From a virus: a stretch of 64,000 nt of DNA. The position numbers were made by a program, and so were the translations under genes. The notes beneath the pieces were generated by a model. It was not told the origin of the DNA. It saw only the letters and a program-made list of their open reading frames with translations, and made no database searches. The stretch is taken from IMG/VR virus record IMGVR_UViG_3300047356_000838, positions 21,780 to 85,779 of that record. One strand, 5' to 3'. Below, piece by piece: positions 24,026 through 36,000 of the stretch (positions are counted from its first letter, which is position 1; each line of letters opens with the position of its first letter).

Positions 24026-27000
24026 TCAAAACAGTCTCTCAACGTAGTCATCTTCAACATAGCCATCCACCATGTATTCTGCTGCATTAAGTTCTGCTCT
24101 GTAGTTAGGCACCTGTGCCTCACACGCTTTTAAGAAGTTAGCATTTGTTGTGCTGCTTTGCTGCAATCCAAGTCCGTCTGCAGCAACGCCTGTTCCTAAA
24201 TCATACCATGTTTTTGTATGTGTATCTGTTGCAGGCAAATATTGATCTTTGCTGCCATCTACTACTAAGAAGCCCGGGACAATACGATTCAGTATTGCTG
24301 TACCTTTTGTACCTCTGCGCAAATTAGTAATATAATTGTCTGTGTTATCTATTTCCCAATAAGTTACACGCTCCCCACCAATAAACACAACGCCTGGATA
24401 TTCGCTGTCTGCGCTAACTTGTGGAAGAACGCTTGCATCATTAACATAAATCTTTGTGTCTGTTAACAGAACATCTGCTGCAATTTCTGTAGTAGCATCC
24501 TTGCACATTCTTAAATATTCAACATTTCCATTCATGTCCTGGAAGATTCTAAATCCAGTGCTTGGTTTAATAGCATTTTCACTGATATGCGTTATTACAA
24601 CGATGCTTGCTCCGCCAATAGTTGCTTGAATATTATTGCTCATTACAATACTTGCGCCGTTTGTAATATAATCACCTGGATGTAGCCTTATGCCATCTAC
24701 TGTTACCCAGAAGTTGTTGACGTTGGTTACGGTTCTATCTAGGTCATATGTTCCAACTGTGCCTGAAACTACACTACGATCAAATCCTGCACTATCAAAT
24801 GCAACATCATCAAACTCATCAATTACTGTGGTTGATCCTGTGCCTTGCCCTTTAAACACTTTTGTTTGGATGCGCAGTGGATCATGATTAGCAAATGTGT
24901 TAACACGCATTGTACTTGAACTTGTGAAACTTACACTGCCGTCAATAGTAATTTCTGTGCCATCTGCACTAATTGTGTATTCTGCTTCACTGCGATTGTA
25001 TACAATAACTTTGTCGCCATCTGCTGGTGCAGTAAGCATAGTAATAAATGCATCGCCTGCTGTGACTGTGTAATCAATATTACGAACAGCATTTAGTGTT
25101 GTCTCTGTGCTCTGTTGTATTACTGCAACACCAATATCTCCTGGATTTACAATTGTTGTTTCGCCAGCAGTTGTTGAAATATTAAACTGAGTAGTTGAAC
25201 CATCACCTGTGTGATACTTGCTGTTTACTGGACGTAATCTTACTCCATCAATTTCAACAATTGTATTTGCACTCAGTGGCTGTGCATAGTTTACTGTATT
25301 ATCCAAACTGTAGGTTTGAGTGCCTGCTGTAAGTGTTGTTGTTTGCAGTTTGTACTTTGTTGGAGCATCTCTGCTTGTTGCTTGATTAAATGTAAACACA
25401 TGAATTTGTGCATTTGCTGCTGGTGCTGTAGCAAATGTCATAGTAGTATTGCCCTCTGCGGCTTCAAATACTGGACTAGTTTCTACACCATCAACAAAAA
25501 CAATACTTTGTTTTACATTATCAGGATCATTTGCAAGAATGAATAATTTTTGTGTACCATCACCTTCAAAAGTGAACTCACCAATCATCTTTTCACCAGT
25601 TTGTCCATATGCATAAACATGTAATATGTCTGATGCGCCCAGTGGAGAGCTTATAGTAATAGTTTTTGTAGCAAAGTTTGTAGTGAAGTTATACTGACGT
25701 ACACTGTTTTTGTATACAATTAGTGTATTATAATCATCTGCACTTTTGTCTGTTCTACCCCATTGAAATTCTGTTACTGCGCCAGTTGTATCAGTGAAGC
25801 TCACATAGCGAACTTCCATGGCATTGCCATCTTTTTCAAAGTCGTTACTTGCATGTGTGTACACTTCCATGTCAAGTGTGTCATACACTCTGCCTGGTAC
25901 TAGTTCTTCAGGTGCATGGCTGCTATAAGTGTCAACAAATCCTGCGCCATCAATGTTAATATCCTCAGGGCGTGTGCCCAGTTCTAGATCTGTAAACAAA
26001 CTAGTTACAGTAGTGTCAAGTCCTGCTAGAACTGCTAGACCATCACTGTCAATTTCAAAGTTATCAAACGCAACTACATCAAAGTTGCCACTGTCAAATC
26101 CTGGATCTTGGTCAAATCCTGCACCTGTTACGTTATTGCCCAAGTAACCTGTGCCTTTTTGCAATAGTTCTAGATCATCGCCAATCATACCTGCAGTTGG
26201 ATAATAGTAAGCAGCAATTCTGTCCGCAGTGTTTGTAAAGTCTGCATCTAGTTTTACTGTTAGTACTGTGTTACCACTGGTGTTTTCCACACTAAAGGTT
26301 GATCCACTAGTAAAGCTCAGTGCTACATCATACACTTCCTGTGTTAGAGTGGCAGTATTTTGGTAAGCAACTACATCGCCTGCAGTGTAAGCAGTATTTG
26401 CTGTCCAGTCCTTAACGATACTTGTGTATGTAGTACGATCAAACTTAATAGTAGTGTCAAAACTTCTTATTGTTGTGTTTACCAGTCTTGGACTTACTAG
26501 TATGCCTGTGCCGCTGCCTGTCACAGTAATAGTTGGTTCTTGTGTATACCCGCTGCCCTTGTTTGTCATTGTAATACTAATAATTGTATCACCGTTTGTT
26601 TTTGCAGTTGCCACTGCTTGCACACCGCCTGCGAGTTGCGGTGCACTAATTGTAATTGTAGGATCTGTAATATACCCAGTACCAGCATTTACAATCTGTA
26701 TGCTATCCAGTTTATAACCATAGTTTTCACTCCAGGGCTTGTTAAGTCCTTGAGTTTGTAGTATCTCATCACCGCTAAATTCACCGCTTGGTTTACGGAA
26801 GTACCCCTGTGTTTCATCATAGTATGCATGCAGATCAAAATCAGTAGTATCACTGCCATAGAGATCCAACTTGTCATACTTGCTGACGTATTCGCGAATT
26901 TTTGTTTTGTAAGGCTTTACTTCGTTTATAAAGTCCTCAATAAAGTCTGTGTTGTCAAACTTAAATGTGTTGTACTGATCCAAACTACGAATCTTATGTG

Positions 27001-30000
27001 CAACTGTAATGAAACTTGTTTTGAACATCCAGTCTGGACTAAAGTTACTTTCATTTAGTGCGTATTCCATTAAACGGAAGAACAGTTCATTCATATTAAT
27101 TTCATAGTCACCAATAAAGACATCGTTCTTTAATGCTTCAATGATTTGTCTAATTTCTTGTGCAGGCACTTTATCAAATGCAGCAAAGTCAAATCCATCA
27201 TTGTCAAATCCTGTTGCTTCAAAGTTGCTATTGGTTGTTGCAAAACTATACAAACTTGCGTTAAACTGCAGTGTGCCACGCTCAATAATAACCTCATCCC
27301 AGCCTGTGTCAGTCTTAGCGAACATACTAAAGTTGCCTTCGTCATTGCTGGTTACTTTAGCAATGTCTCCTGTAACCGCACTGGTAAGTGTAAGTAGGTC
27401 TGCTTCCAGAGTAACTTGATAAGCAGGCACTGTAGTTGCATCATAACCTGTTGCATAATAGGTTGCGTAATCCCAATAGTCTGATGTGTTGTAACCCTGA
27501 ATATTTGATAACAGCCAACTCTTGTCCGCCTGCAATGTATAAATTGTCCAGTAATTACTTTGATTTTCATCTTCTAGAACTAGTACTTTATATCCTGTGC
27601 TAAGGATAGCAGTGTTAAGGAAATCTCTTTCCTGACTTGAATCAACACTGGTGTTATATTCGCCACTGTTGACTGTAGGAATATTTTCACTGCTTAATAG
27701 TTTTGTTAGATTACTGTTTCTAGCAAACGGTGCTTTTACAAGTACACTGTTTGTATACTGTGTTAGAACTTTAAGTGCTGCAGCACGGTTAACAAACATG
27801 CCCTGACGTGGCTGTGTAAGCACACCGTACTTTTCAACTTCACTTAGGAATGGATCTGGTACACTGTTACCAACACTATCGCTGCCTGCTAGACTGTCAA
27901 CAAGTTTTGTATACATTCTTGCTGGGATAGCCTGGTCAGTGTTGCCTCTGCCATATAGTTCATACTCACTGTGCAACACGCCTTCGTTTTTAACTACATC
28001 ATAGTTAATGCTTAGTACTGTGTCTTTGTCTGCAAAATACTGCTTACAGTTAAACAGTGCAACTGCATTTGTGTCCAGGAATGCAATGTGTGGCAAACCT
28101 GCGCCTTTAGGATCTTGAATAAGACTACGCACACTGTCTGCACTAATATTTCTAAATGCTGCTTCTACAGGTACACTTAGTATATCTTTTACCCAGAAGT
28201 AATAACGAGGTTGTGTGCTATCTGTTGTGCTATCATATACATTTGCTATGTTGAATTTTGTAGGGTCTTTTACAACGCCTTCTCCTGTGTATTGACTTGG
28301 TGGTGTTGAACTTTCAATCCACTCATATACATCAATGCTTGATCCAGGAAATGCTTGCGCCCAGTAGTTTTGGCGGAAATCTAAATTGCCTTGTTCAGCA
28401 TTTAAATAATGCACAGTGCTTGTATCCCACCATAGCCTGTTTTTGTATTTGTAGTTCCATAAATTGTTATACATTGCTGGATCTGCATGACTAACATAAC
28501 TAAGCTCTGCTGCAGCAACACCTGCTATCTTGCCTTTTGCTGGATCAATATAATCAAGGAACACACTAACTTCGCCTGCTTTTTTATTGTAAAGTGCAAC
28601 ACGGTTAATTTGACTTACGTCAACTCTTGTACCTTCACTGCGCAATGTGTTCCAACTACCTGCTCTTGTGTTGTTGTTAAATTCATATACGCTGCCGCTG
28701 TTAGCAAAGTTTGTTGTATCATTAGGTGCACCAACAAATACTCTGTTGTCATTGTATGCAATTGCGCTACCAAATTTATCTAGTTCAAGAATATTTGTGC
28801 TCTTGAGTTGCTGTCCAAACACCATCTTACTTGGATCTGCCAGATCTGGTGTATTAGGATTTAGTAGTTCAAAGACATACACTGCGCCACTTTGTGTGCG
28901 TCTATCTGTAAATGTTGTACCACTTGCATCAAATACTGTTGTTGCACTTAGGTAGTCTTCACTGTTTGTGTTAGTTTCAATATCAAATCCTGTAGGAAGC
29001 AGCGTACTTGCTTTATCACTTGCAATTACAAGATTGCGTGTATCCGAATATGCACTTGCACTATTATGAACATGTTTGTCAAATGCTACTTTTTCACCAA
29101 AGTTTTCATTTTCAAATGCCTGTGGATGATTGATCTTTTGTGTAAGTTTAAACGGATCAACAATTGCACCAGACTGGAAACTAGTGCCTGTGCCTGGCAT
29201 TACACTAAGTTTATTGTAAAGCTCTGTGTTAGTTGATGTAATAACAAGTTGATCATCACTGTTCTTACTTGCACTTACTCCTGGGATGTTTGCTGCAACA
29301 ATATCTGCGGCTAGGTCTGCAGGATCAGTGCTACTAGAACTTACTGTAACTTCACGGTCATCAATGAACAGTGTGTGTCCTGAAGTGACACTGTAACTGC
29401 TACCTTCTTTACTGGTAACACTAGCGTAGTTTTTGCCTGCGTCCTGCAGAATGAATACGCTGCCTGTGTTAGGATTTGTTTCATCTTCGCCAGGACTGCC
29501 AATAGCAATAATACTACCTTTAGTATCAATACCAACACTTATACCAAACTGCTCGTTACCGTTTGTCTCATCATCCAGGTCAACCTGGTCAATCTGTTGC
29601 ATTTGTGTAAACGTGCCAGTGTATACCTCAATTACATCACCCGCTGCGGGTGCAAATTTAAAAGTAATAGTTTTACTTGAACGAGTATAAAATCCTTCAG
29701 TGGATCCGTCATTGTCCACTGGAACATCAGCATTATTTGTTTCAATTTGCAACTCACCGTTTACTTCAACGTAGATTTTTGTTTGCAATGTGTTAGTTGT
29801 TGTAAATGATTTTACCGTGCCATCTGCAATGAACTTCTCAACATACTGTGCATAAAGATATGCTTCACCACTGTTTGCTTTTGCACTAATAGTTGCTGCT
29901 GGTGCACCAACAATAACTCTCTTACCTAGGTAATCACAGTCTATGCTATGTCCAAAGTCGCCGCTGCCTGCTGTGTAATTACCTATTTCTTTAAAGTAAT

Positions 30001-33000
30001 CCATCTGTCTAACAACAATTTGTAAACTACTTGCAGGTGTGCTTGTAAATGTAATATCTGCACCACTGAGTGTAAAGTCTTTTGTAGGCAAATACACTTT
30101 GCCATTGCCATCCACAACGTTAAGTGCATTAAGATCAGTAGGGGTAAAGTCCAGTGTATATGTTGCAGCACCAGTTGTTGTAACAGTAAATGTTCTTTCA
30201 CTTGAAGAAACAAGATCAATCAGTGTGTACACATATATTTTATTATCGCCAGGCGCACCAATAAACAAATGTCTGCCATTGCCGCTCATTGCCATACTAA
30301 AACCAAATTTGTCACTAGTGCTTAGTCCACTTGGACGTATTGCTGGTCTGCGGTTAAATGTACCTGTGCTGTCTATGTAATAAGGGAAAGCAGCGCCTTT
30401 GCTACTTTCAGTATCAGGTGCACCAATAATAGCATAGTCTGTAGCAATTGCTAGACTTGCGCCAAAACTATCCAAACTGTCGCCAATGGTTGATGCAGAT
30501 ACATTTGTGCTTTCAATAAGTATGCCGCCTTCACTGCGAACATAAGGCACAACTGTACCACTTCCGTTATTAGGAGCACCAACAAGTGCTAGTGTACTTG
30601 CACTGTTAATAGCAATGCTATTACCATATAAATCATCTGCATTAATTGGACTTGCTGTTTTAACACCAGTGGTTGTCCATGGACGGGCATTTTGTAATAC
30701 TTGCCAATCGCCATCATTGTCTTTGTCAACCCAAACTAGTTCTTTACTGTCCCATCCACTTACAGGTGTATATGTGCTAAGATCACTTGGTTGTGCAAAA
30801 CGTACACTACTAAGTTTATACATTGGAATACGCACATCCTGTATGTCTGCTTCTGTAAGTGTGTCTACAACTGTAAACGTATTTGGACTACTAACTTCGT
30901 AAATTTTAGCAACTTTACCTATTGGCTGTGCTGCACGAACAATAACATAGTCATCTTTTACTAGTCCATGATTAACATCTGTGGTATAGATTAAGTATCC
31001 GTTGCCTGTGCTTTCAACACTAGTTACTGTGCTCAGTGTTTCATCAATGCGGCGCATGCCCCAGGTGTTTGTAGTATCAGTTGCAATCCAAATCTTTTTA
31101 CCTTTGCCTAGTTCGCCAATACGACTGCTTAGTGCCTCTAGTTCATCACCGTTGAACACTGTAAAGTCAACATCGTCTAGTCTTGCATAACCCGCACTGT
31201 CTAAATCATTCTTGGTAACGCTGTTAGCATCTCTTGTACCAAATACTTTGCCTGTGTAATCGTTAGGTGTTTTATAAAGATCTTTTTGTTTTACTTCATA
31301 ATGTCCCAAGGACGCATCACTTATTAGATCGCCATCAGCACGGAAGTGTATTATAGTTGGATTATTACTTGCTTGATCTTCTGGTATTATTGTTTCAATA
31401 ATTTGATTACTGTCAATACTGCCAAATTCACCAACACGGAACGCCCACTCTTCAAAGTAGTCAATGCTTTGATCTAGGTTAGTGAGCTCTGCATCAATAA
31501 GTTTGTTAATTGCAGCACCAGTGCCTTTTTGCTTTAGCATGCCCTGGTAGAACTTTACCTGACTGACATCATCCAGTCCTAGTCCTGCAAGGTAACTTTT
31601 TTCATTAAATCCAATAACACCTTTACCTAATTTGTCTGTACCATCTTCCAGATTTAGGTTATCCATTTCAAAGAAGTTTTTAAACTGCCCTGCTTTGTTT
31701 GCTAGGTTTTTAATAAGTCCAGTTGTCATATTATCAGCAATAGTCCAACTGTCGTAATCAAATGTGCTACTACCATCTACACTTGCTTTTGCTACATAAG
31801 TATTACTCTGATAACTTACAATATCACCCTTTTTGTAATCCTGATAGGTTTGCCAAACGTTAATCTTATCTTCATTGATAAAGAAACCAGGTGCATGCAG
31901 TGTGCCATTCCAATCGCCACTTTTTGCACCAATTAGTTTGAGTCTACTGTGTCTGTTGCCAAGCTCTGGCTGATATATAATATCATTAAAGATTGTTGTA
32001 TTGTTGAATACAAGAACATGTTCATGCTGTATAGGATCTAATTTAGCACTATACAGATTTGTATTTTCTGTATCAATTTTAATTTCAACAATGTTATCAT
32101 CTCTGCTTACATCATAGTACTTGGGATTAAGTATAGCATTGTTAGCATCTTTAAGTGCACCACCTTTTGTAATATCATCCACTGTGGCAAATGTTCTATT
32201 AAGCAACAATGTTTCATAAAAAGGACTTAGAACAATAACACTGCCCTCAGTCCATTGTTGTTGTGTCCAGAATGCAAACTCTCGTCCTGCAGTAACAAAA
32301 TCATTCTTATCGCCAGCACCTGTTGTACCATCGAACACAAAGCCACGACTTAGCAAATATCTCTGATATGCTACTAGGAAGTCAAAAACTTGTTGTCTGC
32401 TAGTAATAATTGTGCCATAGGGAATGTTAATTATTTTATTTTCAAAATCTTTGTATTCAAATAGTACTGTTTCGCCTACGCGAACTTCTCTGGGCTGATT
32501 TGCACTAACACTGGGTACAATTTTAAAGTAAGGATTTTCAATATCATAGCCCTGTATCTCATAGCCGCCGTTGCGCTGAATAATTTGCACACCACTGTAT
32601 ACCACACGCTCAAGTGGCAAACTCTTTTTAGTATACACACTTAGATCTTCGTCAGGTATAAAGATGTTTTCACTTTGGGCACTGGGAGTCACGCTCTCTG
32701 CAACAACTTTGAGGAACTTTTTATCTGAAAATCCTCCCATAGCATAGCACAGGTTAAGCTCTAGGTTGTTAATCTTTGTAATTTCATCATCAACACTGTA
32801 ACCGTTGAACCTAACATATTCATTAATAAATTGGTTATAACCTTCCACACGCTGTATACCACTTGCACCGTTGCTCTGACTGTGCATCTTAAAGTCTGCA
32901 ATACCTGGTCTGTAACTCTTGAACTTTTGTAATACTTGATCATACTGTGCATCTTTAGTAAACAAGTTAGTATCAAACATGAGTGTCCCATACTTTGCAG

Positions 33001-36000
33001 GTTTAATAGTTGCAGCAAGAATTTGTAGTACATAAGGATATTCACTGCTACGTTTCCATGCTGTTTCTGCTGGACTGCCATCACTGTATACCCAGCCGTC
33101 ATCTGCGTTTGCACTGGTTGCGTCTTGTACTAGGAAGTCTCTAGGAGCTCTTAAACCACCTTGTTCGTCAACAGGAATTATACTCAATAAATCAGGACGT
33201 TTACGTCTTGCAAGTTCAGTAAAGTTAATACCAGTTGCATCTGTGTACAATTTACCGTCACGCAGATCTTCCCAGAGTACAGTATTGCCTTGTGTGTATG
33301 GTGCTGCACCATAACGTGCATCCCACCAGTTTGGCTTATCACTAAGTCCTAGCATTTCCCATGGTGTAGTATGAGGTGTATCTGTATCATAGAACCAGCG
33401 ATACATACCACGCCATCCACCTGGAACTCTTGTTTTAGTAATTTTTTCAACACTGTTGCGGTAGTTCCAAGTAAAACCATTGTTAGTATCCACTGTCGTG
33501 TTTGGTGCTGTTTTAACTTTGTTGCGCAGTGCCCACTCACCGTAATAACTGCGAGTTATATTATTTGCTTCGCTAAAGTCACTTAGTGTACTACGGAAGA
33601 AGCCCGGTACAACTTCTGCATAATCAAACAGGTCTTTGTTATACTGTGTCTTGATGTTGTTGTAGATACGTTTTTCTAGTTCTAGTAGTACGTTGTCTCT
33701 GATATCGCCCCAGCCAATCCAGATACTGCCATCATGTCCTTCAACAACTGTTTTAGGAGTAGCATATGTTGAATCTGTAAAGATAGCAGGTGTAAACTTG
33801 TACCACAATCCCATTTTACTTGGTGTAGGTGGAACAAAACTACCGTTGGTTTCTGTGTATTCTACAATAGTAATTTTGTCATCTACACTTAATCCAATTG
33901 TTGCAATGCCTAGGTTATTACTAACAAGTATTACCTTTGCTTCCACTGTATCAAATGTATAATCCTGTCCTTCAACAAGAAGGTTAGCAGTGTTGGTGCT
34001 AGTTGGTGTATGATATACTAGTACTCCTTGATTACCAACACTAGTAAGATCAAATTGTGTGTTAAATTCAAATTCTGTTTCTGCAGCATCATCAATTGTG
34101 TATACTAGTTGTGACTTTTGATCTCCCCACGGAAGCATATCACTGTAGTAGAATGGGAACGCACTAGTTTTCTTTCCTGACATGTATAGTAGAATATCAT
34201 CAACACACTTGCTAGGATTTGTTAAATCTAAATCCAGTTTATTAATGTTATCAATAAATTTGTTTTTAAACTTTGTATATTCATTTTTTACATATTTTAT
34301 ACTTTCAATTGTATTTGCAGTTTCATTTGTCAACAAATACATAGGAAGTATCATACCAGCACTGTGCTGCAGTATGTTACCAGGATAGGCTCTGTAGTTT
34401 ACGTCACGGATATTACTTTTGCCAGGAGCAACACCAGTTAATGTTTTAACTTGTTGACTAATTTTAACAGTGTGGTTACGCAGTTGGCCAAGTGTAAGTG
34501 TGTCAAATGTTGCGTTACCTGCATTGTTCTGTAGATTGTCTGGCACTTCATAAAAACTGTTTGCTGCTTTTGTATTACTGAAAAACTTGATAGTTACTGT
34601 ATCATTCACAGCAAGTGCAGTTGTGAATACAACATATTCTCTGTCACCTTGGATAAGGTGCGTATACTCACTTGGATACTTAAATTTACCGTTTACAAAT
34701 ACCTGTAGTGGCTGTTTAATTTTAGTTGTGTCAACACTTGCACCAATTTCAAAACTATACAATTCACCGTTTACATCATAACTTACAATCTGATACTGAC
34801 TACTAGATTCAACTACTTTAGTCCAGCCATTGTACAATACTCTATTGCCTGCTATATCAAACTGATGCGCATGTCCACTGCGTACAATTACGTCTGTGTT
34901 ACCAGTGCTTTTTGTATACTGAAATTTGTCTCCATCAAAGTTATTATCAAAAACAATATCACCAATTGTACTAAAGTTTTTATAGGTTAAACCAAAGTTT
35001 AGAATTGTGTCTGGATTGTTGTTGTTATTACGTTTGTAACTAAACAACTTGCTACCAACAAAGTTGCTACTTGGATACTTTGTTTGATCACTAAAACTTG
35101 TATGGTCTGGATCAAAGATGTCAAACAACGGATCCTGATTTAATCCAGTCTTTTGTTGTGCTGTTTTCCATGTTGTTCCATCTAACCAGAACTGTTTTCC
35201 TTGGTTAATTGCACCCAATGAACTAAGCACTGCATTTCCATCAACTACTGTGCCAACTTCTACCAAGTTTATAATTTCACTAGTAGTTGCATCACTGTCC
35301 TGGTTAATTAAGTCTACACGATAAATCTTTGTTTTAACATTTTCATCAGTGTCTGCACTAAAGATTATTGTGTTATCCTGCTGCAAATCAATACCATCTG
35401 CAAAGTAACCTGCTGTGCCGTTAACGTTGCTAAGTGCATCTGTCTGTGATGTATCAACAACACTAACTGGAGCAACATTGCTTTTACCCATGTTAAACAA
35501 TTCAAGTCCACTATGAAATTCTATAATAGGACGCTTTGCTCTAGCAGTATCATCTACGTCTGCAGTGTAGTTGTTGTAAGTTGCTGTTGCTTCAATGACT
35601 TCTCTATGGAACCAACGATTGCCTCTACTCCATGCATTTCTATCTGGGCTACTACGGTTTATGACAATATAGTCTTGGTCCAGGGGTGCATTAATTGTTC
35701 CGTCCCAACCACCTGCATCATATCCTACTGTATCAAAGCCATCACTTGAACTATTAGTATAGGTTTCTGGCGTAAGCATCTCATCCACTGGTGTAAGTGT
35801 TATGCCACCAGGTTGTCCTACGCCTTCAACAAAATATTCTCTGTCTGCATAAGTGCTTGGTGTAATGTCGCTGTTAAATTGAACTTTAAGTCCGTTGGTA
35901 AATTTAACGCCATTGGCACTAGTATATGTTAGTTTTCCCTGTATATCATTTGCAACATCAATTGCTGGCACTGCATTTATATCAACTAGTTGTATTTTAC